DNA of 64,000 bases from Akkermansiaceae bacterium (GCA_024233115.1 JACKQB010000002.1:434001-498000); one strand, 5' to 3'. Numbered from the stretch's first letter, positions 28,035-37,223 are shown. Notes: generated by a model not told the origin, from the letters alone. Translations and numbers: made by a program.

Positions 28035-28520
28035 TCAGTTGGACGGCTGGCCACGACCTGCCCCCTGGCCCTGGCCGCGTCCCCTTCCCTGCCCCTTACC
28101 TGCGGCAGGTCCCTGGCCGTTTCCTGCGCCCGGGCCACATCCCTTGGGCATGGCAAACTCGGTTTTGGCAATGTAGCTGGCAATAGCCTGCAAATCGGCG
28201 TCAGGCAGCGGCAGCGGCGGCATCAGGCCAAAATTATTGATCGCACCGGGCATCCTCGAGTGCTTGGCATCGGGCTTTTTCGCCCATGCGACAATGGCAG
28301 CCACCATCTCGTCCTTCTTCAAGGTCTGGTAGCGCTGTTTAACCATCATCATCGGCGGCGCCAGACGTTTCTGTCCGGCCTGGGTGTCTCCATGGCATGC
28401 CATGCAGAGTGCTTTGGTCATTGTTTCCCCTTTGTCGGGTTCGGCCATGGACAGTCCTGTCAGGGTGCCGATGACACAGCATACCCCCATCAGGGGCGAT
28501 GCGATACGGGTCGTTTTCAT
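28035..28520 (-). CDS. Small exported cytochrome c with Gly-rich tail
   Basis: 161 residues from ATG at 28520; an upstream in-frame start adds a non-signal-like 15 residues. Signal peptide (1-25), one haem site CMACH, and a probable distal Met within MPPLPLPDADLQAIASYIA, as in class I c-type cytochromes (c553-like). The C-terminal 35 residues are low complexity (Gly, Gln, Arg, Ala; GNGQGPAAGKGQGRGRGQG). The gene ends about 40 bases from the decayed transposon. A periplasmic electron carrier; the partner oxidase is not in the window. It is divergent from the two-component genes at 28661. Confidence 0.87.
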   Translation of the reverse strand: MKTTRIASPLMGVCCVIGTLTGLSMAEPDKGETMTKALCMACHGDTQAGQKRLAPPMMMVKQRYQTLKKDEMVAAIVAWAKKPDAKHSRMPGAINNFGLMPPLPLPDADLQAIASYIAKTEFAMPKGCGPGAGNGQGPAAGKGQGRGRGQGQGAGRGQPSN

Positions 28521-28660
28521 TGATTGAGTAAGTTTGATTTTGAACTCTGCACGGATGTTGACCATGCTCTGTTAAGTGAACGTTGTATCATGCTGCTTTT
28601 TTGTTAAGCTTGTGTAAAATTATCACCATTCCCTCCATTTATTGCTAAACTCGCGCACCC

Positions 28661-29377
28661 ATGCAGGAAAACACATCCATCCCCGTTCTTGTTGTCGACG
28701 ACGACCAGAAGTATTGCAGGCTACTCAAGGAGTATCTAACACCTTTCGGCTATGAGGTGGATGTCCGGCACAGCGGCCCGGCGGGGCTGGAAACCGCGAT
28801 CGCCGGCAACTACCACGCCGTCATCCTCGATGTGATGCTCCCGGGTATGGACGGTTTTGAAATCCTGCGCCAGCTTCGCAAACATTCCCAGGTGCCCGTC
28901 CTCATGCTCACCGCGCGGGGAGAGGAAACGGACCGTATCGTCGGATTGGAAATAGGTGCCGACGACTACCTCCCCAAGACCTTCTCAACCCGCGAGCTGT
29001 TAGCCCGGCTGCGGGCCGTCACCCGCCGCACCCACAGCCCTGCTGCAAGTGATGGCACCGACATCACCCGGGACATTGTCGTCGGGGATCTCCGGCTCAA
29101 CGAGTCGACCCATGTGGCGTTACAGAACGAATCCCCTCTCGATCTGACTGCGCTCGAATTCTCCATCCTCACCAGCCTGATGAGGGCCCGGGGCAGGGTA
29201 AAAAGCAGGGAACAGATCCTCGATGATATCTCTGATCGAAACTACGATGTCTTTGACCGCTCGATCGATGTGCACATTTCCTCACTGCGTAAAAAACTGA
29301 GTGATCCCGCCCAGTCGCCGCGCTATATCCGGACCATTCGAGCCGTCGGTTACCAATTGATCGACCCTGATGCATAA
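28661..29377 (+). CDS. OmpR/PhoB-family response regulator
   Basis: 238 residues: receiver domain with VVDDDQ acidic pocket, phospho-acceptor Asp in VILDVMLPGMDG and Lys in DYLPKTF, then a winged-helix DNA-binding domain (VKSREQILDDIS, DVHISSLRKKL). The sensor kinase begins 16 bases after its stop. The sensor resembles CpxA-type envelope-stress kinases, so the pair may monitor the envelope. It is divergent from the cytochrome c gene, which may be a target; that is inference. Confidence 0.95.
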   Translation: MQENTSIPVLVVDDDQKYCRLLKEYLTPFGYEVDVRHSGPAGLETAIAGNYHAVILDVMLPGMDGFEILRQLRKHSQVPVLMLTARGEETDRIVGLEIGADDYLPKTFSTRELLARLRAVTRRTHSPAASDGTDITRDIVVGDLRLNESTHVALQNESPLDLTALEFSILTSLMRARGRVKSREQILDDISDRNYDVFDRSIDVHISSLRKKLSDPAQSPRYIRTIRAVGYQLIDPDA

Positions 29378-29393
29378 GCAAGGTCGCCCCCCT

Positions 29394-30956
29394 ATGAGAC
29401 TCCCTCTTCCATTGTATGCCCGGATCTCCGGCTGGTTCCTGCTCAACCTGCTGTTAGTGGGGGTGATTGTGTTCTTTTTTTCCCGACAATACTTCAGTTT
29501 GGAGAGCCTTGTTGCGGGGCCGGCGGGTGACAGGATCACCACCCTGGCGACACTCGCGGGTGAGAATCTGCGTAGCCACAGCGAGGATGAGTGGCCGGAA
29601 TTACTTCAATCATTGGAAACACTGCACAAGCTGGAGTTCTATGCCCTGTATAACAATGGCAAACCCATTGCTGACCAGATCATCAAGCTGCCGGAAGAGC
29701 TTCTGGTCAGGCTTCACGAACTCAACGTGCCGCCTGGAAATGGAGAACCGGATGCCCCTAGGGGAGGCCGGGGTCCGGGGCTGGGTCCGGGGCCTGGAAG
29801 GGGCCCGGGAAGAGGTGACGGCCTAGGGCTTGGGCCGGGTCGAGGACCCGACAATGAAGGAGCACCTGACGACTTCGGCGATTTACTGGAATCTTCCACG
29901 CCAACCACCCAACCGGTCCGTTCCCACCTGCTCTTTGCCTTGCGGGACGAGCATGGCGATTACTGGTTTGCCAACCATGTTGGCCTGGGACCGCCCAGCG
30001 GCAATCTGCACCACCCCCACGCGATGGTGTTATTGATAAAGTCACCGTCCCTCGACGCCAATGGTCTCATTCTCGATACCCGCCCATGGTGGAAGATGGG
30101 GATCGCGATCATCGCCATTTCCATTTTACTCTGGATCCCGTTTGCCTGGAATCTCACACGCTACATCCAACGCCTCACCCGGCGTACCATCTCCATTGCC
30201 CGGGGTAATTTCGAAGCCAACGAAATCAACCATCGCGGTGATGAACTGGGACGGCTGGGCATGGCGATCGACCGGCTCCGGCAGCGACTCAGCGGTTACG
30301 TCGACGGACAAAAACGCTTCACCAGCGACATCGCCCACGAGCTATGCACCCCGCTGGCCCGCATGCAATTATCACTGGGTGTGTTAGAACAACAACCGAA
30401 AGCCAGCCCGGAAACCATCGCCGACCTCCGTGATGAAGTGAAACAAATGAGCAGCATGGTCGATGAGCTGCTCGATTTCTCCCGCGCACAGATCAGCCCG
30501 GACAAGGTGTCCCTGGAAACGGTCGACCTGGCAGAGCTCATCCAGGAGGTTGTGGAGCGCGAGGGTGCCAGTATGGTGACGGTCGATATCAGCGGCAAGA
30601 CACGCGCCAAGGCCAGCCCCCACCTGTTGCGCAGGGCCGTGGGAAATGTCGTCCGCAATGCCATGCGCCACGCGCCGGGCAAAGCCATTCTCATCCATAC
30701 CGCACATTCCGGCGATAACGTGGAGCTTTTCATCGATGACGGTGGCCCCGGCATCCCCGAACATCACCTGTCGCGTATATTCGAGCCATTTTACCGGGTT
30801 GACAGTGCCCGCACGCGTGAGCAAGGCGGCACCGGCCTTGGCCTCGCCATCGTCAGCACCTGCATGGAGGGATGTGGTGGCACTGCGAGTTGCGAAAACC
30901 TCTCCAAACAACATGGCGGTGGCCTCCGGGTGATCCTCACCCTTCCCGCAGCCTGA
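29394..30956 (+). CDS. Membrane sensor histidine kinase (CpxA-like)
   Basis: About 520 residues from ATG at 29394, which has AAGG 10 bases upstream; an alternative ATG at 29370 overlaps the regulator's stop and lacks such a site. Two transmembrane helices (the first near the N-terminus, FLLNLLLVGVIVFF; the second IAIIAISILLWIPF) enclose a periplasmic domain carrying a striking Gly/Pro/Arg tract (GPGLGPGPGRGPGRGDG). HAMP, then H-box DIAHELCTPLARMQL, N-box VVRNAMRHAPG, and G-boxes DDGGPGIPE and GTGLGLAIV. Complete kinase; phosphorylates the preceding regulator. Confidence 0.93.
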   Translation: MRLPLPLYARISGWFLLNLLLVGVIVFFFSRQYFSLESLVAGPAGDRITTLATLAGENLRSHSEDEWPELLQSLETLHKLEFYALYNNGKPIADQIIKLPEELLVRLHELNVPPGNGEPDAPRGGRGPGLGPGPGRGPGRGDGLGLGPGRGPDNEGAPDDFGDLLESSTPTTQPVRSHLLFALRDEHGDYWFANHVGLGPPSGNLHHPHAMVLLIKSPSLDANGLILDTRPWWKMGIAIIAISILLWIPFAWNLTRYIQRLTRRTISIARGNFEANEINHRGDELGRLGMAIDRLRQRLSGYVDGQKRFTSDIAHELCTPLARMQLSLGVLEQQPKASPETIADLRDEVKQMSSMVDELLDFSRAQISPDKVSLETVDLAELIQEVVEREGASMVTVDISGKTRAKASPHLLRRAVGNVVRNAMRHAPGKAILIHTAHSGDNVELFIDDGGPGIPEHHLSRIFEPFYRVDSARTREQGGTGLGLAIVSTCMEGCGGTASCENLSKQHGGGLRVILTLPAA

Positions 30957-31069
30957 TCGCGGCCACGTCGCAGGATGACATTTTTTCCTCTTTTTCCCTA
31001 TCGCATCTGCACGCCATCCCCTCTAGTATGCCGACTATGGACGAGGCCCATACCACCGAGGAACGCCCC

Positions 31070-31597
31070 ATGCGCAACATTGTGCTGGTTGGCTTCATGG
31101 GCTCTGGCAAATCCACCATCGGACGCGAATTGAACAAAAACCTCGGCTATGACCTCATCGACACCGATCATGTCATCGAGCGGCAAACGGGGAAAAGCAT
31201 CCCTGAAATATTCGCCGAGCAAGGAGAGGACGCCTTCCGCTCGCTGGAAACCAGTTTGCTGGAACATCTGATTATCCAGGAAACCAACCACCACATCATT
31301 TCCACGGGCGGCGGGATGGTGTGCAGACCCGGCAACCTGCCACTGCTCAGACGCTTAGGCTTTGTCGTCTGGCTCTCGTGCTCGCCCGAGGACATTTTCG
31401 AAAGAACATCACGCCACTCCAACCGTCCGCTGCTCCAATGCGACGATCCGATGCAAGCCATCGTCGACCTCCTCGAACAACGCTCGCCATGTTACGCCCA
31501 GGCGTCGCATCTGAAAATCTGCACCAGCGGACTCAATTTCCATGAAATCTCCTGCGGTATCCTCGAAAGCGCACGCTACTATTTCGGATCGGCTTAA
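31070..31597 (+). CDS. aroK: Shikimate kinase
   Basis: 175 residues from ATG at 31070, chosen because GAGG lies 8 bases upstream and the P-loop GFMGSGKST then falls at 8-16, as in the family. Further motifs: DLIDTDHVIE (shikimate binding), FRSLETSLLE, and ISTGGGMV. It phosphorylates shikimate in the chorismate pathway. Earlier in-frame starts (31028, 31037) remain possible. Spaced about 110 bases after the kinase gene; not clearly in an operon. Confidence 0.94.
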   Translation: MRNIVLVGFMGSGKSTIGRELNKNLGYDLIDTDHVIERQTGKSIPEIFAEQGEDAFRSLETSLLEHLIIQETNHHIISTGGGMVCRPGNLPLLRRLGFVVWLSCSPEDIFERTSRHSNRPLLQCDDPMQAIVDLLEQRSPCYAQASHLKICTSGLNFHEISCGILESARYYFGSA

Positions 31598-31706
31598 CCT
31601 CGGGGCATATCAGCCCCCACAGAAACCGCCGGAGAGCTGCCGAGGATAACTATTGCCAAATCACCCCATCTATGACCAGTATTGCCACCCCCCGTTTTTC
31701 CAAGAC

Positions 31707-32708
31707 ATGTCACTGACAAAATCAAGCTCGAATCCTAAAATACCATTCAAACTGGTCAAAAAGGAACTCAAGGAGGTGGAAGCCCAGATCCGCGACCAGG
31801 TGCGTGCGTTTGACCCAACCGTGGAGCCATACGTCGACTACATCTGTAACACCAGCGGCAAACGTATCCGTCCCATCCTGGCCATTCTTGCAGGCGGAGC
31901 CACGGGCGAGGTCCATGCCAACCACATCAAGATCGGTGTCATCCTCGAGCTTATCCACATGTCCACGCTGGTGCATGACGATATCATCGACGGGGCGGAC
32001 ACCCGTCGCCAGGTGCCGACCGCCAACGCCAAGTGGGGCAATGGCATGGCGGTCCTGCTCGGCGACGCCCTGTTCTCGCACTCCCTGCTGCTCGCCACCG
32101 AGTTCGGCAGCATCGACATCTGCCGCAAGGTCGGCAAGGCATCCCGCGAGGTCTGCGAAGGTGAGGTCATGCAAACACAAAGACGTTTCGACCTTACCCT
32201 TACCAAAAAAGACTACTTCCACATCATCGAGATGAAAACGGGCGCCCTCTTCGCCGCAGCCACCGGTATTGCCGCATCACTTTCCGGCGCCCCCCAGGAA
32301 GTCGAGGACATGCTCTACGATTACGGCCTCAAGCTCGGCACCGCCTACCAGATTTACGACGACTGCCTGGACCTTGTGGGCAGCGAAGCCCAGGTTGGCA
32401 AAACGCTCCGCACCGATCTCGAAAAAGGGAAACTCACCCTGCCTCTGCTGAACTTGTTGGAAAAAGCCGATGATGCCCAGCGTGAGAAACTCAATAAACG
32501 CATCATTGAACAGCAGCCGCTCGACCTTCCCGTCCTCATTGGTATTGCCCAGTACGAAGGCTCGGTTGAATCATCGCTCGATACGGCGGCGCAGATGCTC
32601 GAGGAAGCCCGGGATAACCTCAGCCTGCTCAAGCCCAGCGATTGGCGCAACGGCCTTGAGCAAATCACCTACTTTCTGGACGACATGCTCAACAAGTGCC
32701 GTCGGTGA
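31707..32708 (+). CDS. Polyprenyl diphosphate synthase
   Basis: 333 residues from ATG at 31707 (a TTG 54 bases upstream is less likely). Both Asp-rich motifs are present: DDIIDGADTRR (first, DDxxD) and DDCLD (second, DDxxD), with GKRIRPIL near the N-terminus. This family builds long-chain isoprenyl diphosphates, most often octaprenyl for quinone side chains; chain length cannot be read here. No isoprenoid genes are adjacent. Confidence 0.94.
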   Translation: MSLTKSSSNPKIPFKLVKKELKEVEAQIRDQVRAFDPTVEPYVDYICNTSGKRIRPILAILAGGATGEVHANHIKIGVILELIHMSTLVHDDIIDGADTRRQVPTANAKWGNGMAVLLGDALFSHSLLLATEFGSIDICRKVGKASREVCEGEVMQTQRRFDLTLTKKDYFHIIEMKTGALFAAATGIAASLSGAPQEVEDMLYDYGLKLGTAYQIYDDCLDLVGSEAQVGKTLRTDLEKGKLTLPLLNLLEKADDAQREKLNKRIIEQQPLDLPVLIGIAQYEGSVESSLDTAAQMLEEARDNLSLLKPSDWRNGLEQITYFLDDMLNKCRR

Positions 32709-32772
32709 TCACTACCAAGTTTCATCTCCCCCCCGCGCTGCGTAAGCCACGGCGACGGGGAAATACCACCGA

Positions 32773-32809
32773 AGCCGTCCGCAGTCCGCCCATCCCCGGC
32801 TGTTTTTTT
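32773..32809 (+). terminator. Possible terminator after the polyprenyl synthase gene
   Basis: A short stem AGCCG/CGGCT (32773-32777 with 32797-32801) is followed by seven T's (32803-32809). The stem is short and the loop long, so the call is tentative. Confidence 0.4.
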
Positions 32810-32987
32810 ACCTCGTGCCCCGCCATTCTGAAAAATGGGCGGCACCATCGACCGCTTTCTAAAAAAGTATCTTACCGTAAACTTAAAAATCATCACACCT
32901 GACTAAATATAGTATGATTTTGGCTTTGATGGTGCCATATATTGATCTACACTCTCGCGCATCCAGCCCCATCAGGCTTCCCCTCCT

Positions 32988-33479
32988 ATGCGTTGTATAC
33001 AGTGCGGATCACTTAAGGACAAAGTCATCGACTCCCGTATGTCGAAGGATGGCACCACCACGCGCCGTCGCCGCGTCTGCCTCGCCTGCGACTACCGCTA
33101 CACCACCTACGAGCAGATAGAACGCACCGAGCTTCAGGTTGTCAAACGTGACGGCACCCGCGAATCACTGAACCGGGAAAAGATTTTTCGCGGCCTTGTC
33201 AAAGCGTGTGAAAAGCGGCCCGTACCAATGGACCGGCTGGACCGCGCCGTTGAGGAAATTCTAGCAGAACTGCACAAGGACCACCTCTCCGAGGTTCCCT
33301 CTAGCAGTATCGGCCCACGGGTCATGGCCAAGCTCCACGAGATCGATCCCGTTGCCTACGTCCGTTACGTATCCGTTTACCGCCAGTTCGAAGATGTCGG
33401 CGAGTTCATCCGTGAAATCCAGGCACTGGAACGTCGGACCGCCCGCGATCCCTACCAGCGTAAACTGTTCAAAGAATAA
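32988..33479 (+). CDS. nrdR: Transcriptional repressor NrdR
   Basis: 163 residues, standard NrdR length. A Zn ribbon with C3, C6, C31 and C34 is followed by an ATP-cone domain (VVKRDGTRESLNREKIFRGL). NrdR represses ribonucleotide reductase genes when dATP/ATP balance is high. No nrd gene lies in the window. The next gene, 39 bases downstream, looks like a second ATP-cone-type protein. Confidence 0.97.
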   Translation: MRCIQCGSLKDKVIDSRMSKDGTTTRRRRVCLACDYRYTTYEQIERTELQVVKRDGTRESLNREKIFRGLVKACEKRPVPMDRLDRAVEEILAELHKDHLSEVPSSSIGPRVMAKLHEIDPVAYVRYVSVYRQFEDVGEFIREIQALERRTARDPYQRKLFKE

Positions 33480-33518
33480 CCCGTCCCCGTATCGACTCCT
33501 CCCTCTTTCACTCGCTGC

Positions 33519-34082
33519 ATGATCTGCATTGTCGGAAATCGCCCTGTTCTTCAAATTGGCCGTCACCAAGTCACCGGTTATGGCACCCAGTGGCTGCGCG
33601 ATGCCATCATGCGGGGAGCACAGGCCGCCGAGCGTGAAGACTTCCCGTTTATCGATGACCTGCTGGAAGGCATCCTCCACTACCTGGAAAACAAATGCCC
33701 GCTCCGGGTCCTCACCATCGAGGAACTCCACTCCCGTGTCCGTAGGATGCTCGAACGCATCGGCTGCGAGGCCATCGCCAGAACCCTCCCCCTGCTCGCG
33801 CCGCCGGTGACACTCTCGCTGATCCGGGCGGCAAAGGAAGCTGGCAACGGCTTCGAACTGGCCTTTTTCAACAAGATCCACAGCGAGATCGAGGACCTCC
33901 GCATGCACGGGGTCGAGGTCCTGCGCTTCACCGGAACCCGCGATTGTGTGAAGCTGCTCCGAGGCGTTGATCGCTGGACCACCCCCTGCGAACAACTCCA
34001 CGAGGAAATCTTGACCTTCCTCAAGACCCACGGTAACTCCACCCTGCCTAACCAACGGGAAATCAGACTCGACCTCATCTAA
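33519..34082 (+). CDS. Unknown protein resembling a free-standing ATP-cone domain
   Basis: 187 residues, no signal or membrane segment. The first 95 residues have the spacing of an ATP-cone: GYGTQWLRDAIMRGAQAAER, then IDDLLEGILHYLEN, LTIEELHSRVRRML and a closing IARTL. The remainder (FFNKIHSEIEDLRMHGVEVL ...) is not recognised. It follows nrdR by 39 bases and precedes the HIT gene by 11, so it is probably co-transcribed with both. A nucleotide-sensing partner of NrdR is an inference from position and the weak domain match. Confidence 0.6.
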   Translation: MICIVGNRPVLQIGRHQVTGYGTQWLRDAIMRGAQAAEREDFPFIDDLLEGILHYLENKCPLRVLTIEELHSRVRRMLERIGCEAIARTLPLLAPPVTLSLIRAAKEAGNGFELAFFNKIHSEIEDLRMHGVEVLRFTGTRDCVKLLRGVDRWTTPCEQLHEEILTFLKTHGNSTLPNQREIRLDLI

Positions 34083-34093
34083 CAAACACAACC

Positions 34094-34441
34094 ATGGCCG
34101 ACAAAACCCTCTTCCAGAAAATAGCGGATCGTGAGATCCCCGCTGATATCGTCTACGAGGACAAGCTCTGTCTCTGCTTCCGGGACATCCACCCACAGGC
34201 ACCGATCCACCTGCTTATCGTGCCCAAAAAACCGATCATCCGCATCGCAAAAGCCGCCCCGGAGGATCAAAACACCCTGGGCCATCTCCTACTAACAGCT
34301 CAAACCGTCGCGCACCAGGAAGGCTTCGCGGAAGCCGGATTCCGCACCGTCATCAACAACGGCCCCGACGGTGGCGAAGAAGTCCCCCACCTCCACCTCC
34401 ACATCCTCGCCGGCCGCCAGATGAAATGGCCGCCAGGCTAA
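34094..34441 (+). CDS. HIT-family nucleotide hydrolase (HinT-like)
   Basis: 115 residues. The histidine triad HLHLH lies at 99-103, preceded by the usual NNGPDGGEEVPH; the N-terminus FQKIADREIPADIVYED is typical of HinT. Such proteins hydrolyse AMP-lysine-type phosphoramidates. It is 11 bases after the previous gene and 14 before the exonuclease start. Confidence 0.95.
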   Translation: MADKTLFQKIADREIPADIVYEDKLCLCFRDIHPQAPIHLLIVPKKPIIRIAKAAPEDQNTLGHLLLTAQTVAHQEGFAEAGFRTVINNGPDGGEEVPHLHLHILAGRQMKWPPG

Positions 34442-34455
34442 CCCCGACTCCCGAA

Positions 34456-35214
34456 ATGAAACTCATCTCCTGGAACGTCAACGGTATCCGTGCCGTCATC
34501 AACAAAAACTTCGCTGAATTCCTCACCGGGCACCAACCGGACATCCTCTGCCTGCAAGAAACCAAAGCCCGCGCCGAGCAGGTGGATCTGCCGCTGGAAA
34601 TGTCCGGTTACCACACCTTCTGGAACTCCGCTGAAAAACCCGGTTACTCGGGCACGGCCATTTTTTCCAAACACGAGCCACTCGGTGTAACAAACGGCAT
34701 GGGCATCGACGAACACGATACCGAAGGCCGGGTGATCACCGCTGAGTTTGACGACTTTTTTCTGGTCACGGTTTATACGCCCAACTCAAAAAACGAACTG
34801 CTGCGCCTCCCCTACCGCCAGCGCTGGGACGCCGACTTCCTCGCCTACTGCAAAAACCTGGAAAAAACAAAACCTGTCATATTCTGCGGGGATCTCAACG
34901 TCGCCCACCAGGAGATCGACCTCGCTCGTCCCCAACAAAACCGCCGCAGCGCGGGCTTCTCCGACGAGGAACGCGCCGGCTTCGATAACATCGTCGCGCA
35001 TGGGTTCATCGATAGTTTCCGTCACTTCTACCCCGACACCACCGAGGCCTACTCCTGGTGGAGCTACCGGGCCGGCGCAAGGGGAAAGAACATCGGCTGG
35101 AGAATCGACTATTTTTGCGTCTCGGCGCCCTTCATGGACCGTGTCACCAAAGCTGAAATCCTCTCTGACGTGTTAGGATCCGACCACTGCCCGGTCTTGC
35201 TCGAAATCGTGTAA
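34456..35214 (+). CDS. xth: Exodeoxyribonuclease III (AP endonuclease)
   Basis: 252 residues from ATG at 34456 (MKLISWNVNGIRAV), the family start. Motifs: ILCLQETKA (metal-binding Glu), GDLNVAHQEIDLA (catalytic Asp/Asn) and GSDHCPV (catalytic His). It cleaves abasic sites and degrades DNA 3' ends in base-excision repair. Last gene of the nrdR-ATP cone-HIT run, converging with the anchored Hsp20 gene. Confidence 0.95.
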   Translation: MKLISWNVNGIRAVINKNFAEFLTGHQPDILCLQETKARAEQVDLPLEMSGYHTFWNSAEKPGYSGTAIFSKHEPLGVTNGMGIDEHDTEGRVITAEFDDFFLVTVYTPNSKNELLRLPYRQRWDADFLAYCKNLEKTKPVIFCGDLNVAHQEIDLARPQQNRRSAGFSDEERAGFDNIVAHGFIDSFRHFYPDTTEAYSWWSYRAGARGKNIGWRIDYFCVSAPFMDRVTKAEILSDVLGSDHCPVLLEIV

Positions 35215-35243
35215 CCCGCGTCACGACAGCTGAAAAATGATTA

Positions 35244-35283
35244 CAAAAAAATCCCGGCTGCCGGACACTTTGGCAACCGGGAT
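35244..35283 (-). terminator. Rho-independent terminator of the anchored Hsp20 gene
   Basis: ATCCCGG (35251-35257) pairs with CCGGGAT (35277-35283), extended by TGCC/GGCA. On the minus strand the stem is followed immediately by about seven T's (35251 down to 35245). It lies about 20 bases past the stop of the minus-strand gene at 35304. Confidence 0.85.
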
Positions 35284-35303
35284 GCTCGGGGTTTGCCGGG
35301 GTT

Positions 35304-36110
35304 TTAATCGACTTTGGGCAGCGTAATCCTCAGCTTGCCATTAAGCACCTCGTAACGCATCGCGGCAGCGTTTACATCCGCTGGAATCGTGAACTTCCGG
35401 CTAAAGCTGCTCACCGAGCGCGAGCGGCCCACTACTTGCTCCATGTCATTGAGCTGTTCACTCATCTTATCCTGCCGACCGCTGACGCTGAGCACGCCAT
35501 CCTCAAAACGGATATCAAGCGAGTCCTCGTCGATATCCGGCAAATCAAGGGTGACCACCACGGCGTGATCCTCATCCCGGATTTCACTACCGAGGGAAAA
35601 CATATCCTTGCCACCGTTGTTGAGGGACCACGCATGGTTCAGTGACCACCAGTCATCAAGCTTGGGCAGTGCCGGAGATGGTGTTAGACCATTGTAACGG
35701 TGCTCAAACAGTTTGTTCATCCTTTCCTGCAAGTCGGACATTTCCTTGAACGGGTCCCATTGGTTGGAAAACAAGCTTTGCCAGGGCTTGTCCGGCTCTA
35801 TCAGCCCTTCCCCGGCCTTGGGGATATCCTCGGTCTCCGCCGCGGCCTCACCTTTGGCCATGGGCTTCTCAGAGGGTTTGAGTAACTTCTCAGGAAGTGT
35901 GAGGCTTGCCACCTTCCTTTCAGCATCGCCAGTGTCCAGGTACATCGTCGTCAAAAAGAATCCCTGCACACCGACGGCAAGCGTCAGCAGGCATATCGCC
36001 GCCACGACAAAGGGGGATGTCTTTGCGCGCTCTTTTACATGGTTGGATTCCGGAGTTATAGCTCCCCCGGGGGTATTGTCAGGTTGGGTTTTCTGGTTCG
36101 TTGTTTTCAT
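35304..36110 (-). CDS. Membrane-anchored Hsp20-type small heat-shock protein
   Basis: 268 residues from ATG at 36110; a longer frame upstream lacks family sequence. Order: short polar N-terminus, one transmembrane helix (about 33-55, FVVAAICLLTLAVGVQGFF), acidic linker, then an alpha-crystallin domain (about 165-268) with LDLPDIDEDSLDIRFEDGVLS and a C-terminal strand LRITLPK. Most Hsp20 proteins are soluble; by the positive-inside rule (HVKERAK before the helix) the chaperone domain should face the periplasm. It is divergent from two soluble Hsp20 genes across about 215 bases. Confidence 0.87.
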   Translation of the reverse strand: MKTTNQKTQPDNTPGGAITPESNHVKERAKTSPFVVAAICLLTLAVGVQGFFLTTMYLDTGDAERKVASLTLPEKLLKPSEKPMAKGEAAAETEDIPKAGEGLIEPDKPWQSLFSNQWDPFKEMSDLQERMNKLFEHRYNGLTPSPALPKLDDWWSLNHAWSLNNGGKDMFSLGSEIRDEDHAVVVTLDLPDIDEDSLDIRFEDGVLSVSGRQDKMSEQLNDMEQVVGRSRSVSSFSRKFTIPADVNAAAMRYEVLNGKLRITLPKVD

Positions 36111-36325
36111 AGCAATATACGGGGTTGTTTCACACCGGCATGATCGCAACACAACTTTACCCACCCCTTTCCTGCGGATTACACCTTTGTAATGTTCAGG
36201 AAATAGACCTGTAACAACACCGTGGCATAGTGTCCCCGAACAAAGGATGAAGCGGACCGCCCCCCGGGCAGACCAACTCCTAAAGTTCACATCATTCATT
36301 CCAACCATAGAAAGGAAATACCACC

Positions 36326-36733
36326 ATGCAACTCATCAGACATACAAACCCAAGAACCAGTATCCCGAATGATATCGACCATTGGTTCCTGAACTTTCTC
36401 CGCGACTTCGGAAGCCTTGGCAATGGGACCGGCACCACCAACCTGAGTGTGGACCTGCACGAGAGTAAGGACGCCTACCATGCCACCTTCGCCATGCCTG
36501 GCATCGCCAAGGATGACGTGGAGATTGAACTTGATAATTCCGTGCTCACGGTGAACGGCAAAGTCACCAGGAAATCGGACAACGAACACTACGAATCCAC
36601 ATTCAACCGCTCGATCACCGTGCCGGACGGCGTCAAGACAGACGGCATCTCCGCAAGCATGCAAGACGGCCTGCTCACCGTGACCATGCCGAAGTCAGAG
36701 GACAAGAAACCCGTCGCGATCAGCGTGAACTAA
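36326..36733 (+). CDS. Hsp20 small heat-shock protein
   Basis: 135 residues, soluble. The alpha-crystallin domain covers most of the protein: VDLHESKDAYHATFAMPGIA, DDVEIELDNSVLTVNG, FNRSITVPDGV, GLLTVTMPK. It binds unfolding proteins without ATP and hands them to DnaK. A strong AAAGGAA site lies 8 bases before the ATG. Followed 37 bases later by a second Hsp20 gene. Confidence 0.94.
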   Translation: MQLIRHTNPRTSIPNDIDHWFLNFLRDFGSLGNGTGTTNLSVDLHESKDAYHATFAMPGIAKDDVEIELDNSVLTVNGKVTRKSDNEHYESTFNRSITVPDGVKTDGISASMQDGLLTVTMPKSEDKKPVAISVN

Positions 36734-36770
36734 CAACCCGACAAACCATCAGAAAGGAGACCAGCATACC

Positions 36771-37223
36771 ATGAAACTCACAGAAAAAAACAACAAGGCA
36801 GCAGACAAGGAAAACCACATTTCCGACAAGCCAAAGAATCAAGTCACCCGGATGAACAACGAGATGGACCACCAGCAGAACCGCTCCAGTGAGCAGGTCT
36901 GGCTGCGTCCATACTATGAGACTGAGTCACTCGAATCCGGGGACTACACACTGAGAGTGTGGATGCCCGGGGTACCCAAGGAGGACGTCGCTGTCGCTCT
37001 CGATGACGATGTGCTGACCATCAGCGGCCATCGCAGGGAGCGGCACCCGGACGATTGGAAACCCGTCTTCACGGAGCTACCCTTCGGCGACTACCGCCTG
37101 AGGCTGAACCTCAACATCAAGGTGGATGAGGACCGGATCAAAGCCCGTGTCGAGAACGGCATCCTCACTCTGGATCTGCCGATTTCCGAGGCCGCCAAAC
37201 CACGGAAAATCACGATCAAGTAA
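36771..37223 (+). CDS. Second soluble Hsp20 small heat-shock protein
   Basis: 150 residues: a polar, Lys/Asn/Gln-rich N-terminal arm (1-42) and an alpha-crystallin domain (SGDYTLRVWMPGVPKEDVAV, DDDVLTISGHRRERHPDDW, FGDYRLRLNLN, ENGILTLDLPI). AAAGGAG precedes the start. It differs clearly from its neighbour, so the two may form mixed oligomers. The two-component regulator begins 122 bases later. Confidence 0.94.
   Translation: MKLTEKNNKAADKENHISDKPKNQVTRMNNEMDHQQNRSSEQVWLRPYYETESLESGDYTLRVWMPGVPKEDVAVALDDDVLTISGHRRERHPDDWKPVFTELPFGDYRLRLNLNIKVDEDRIKARVENGILTLDLPISEAAKPRKITIK

Noticed and set aside
36110..36325. CIRCE or sigma-32-type element between the divergent Hsp20 genes
   Set aside because: I looked for the TTAGCACTC-N9-GAGTGCTAA inverted repeat and CTTGAA/CCCCAT boxes; only a weak CCCCGTAT is present, with no properly spaced partner.
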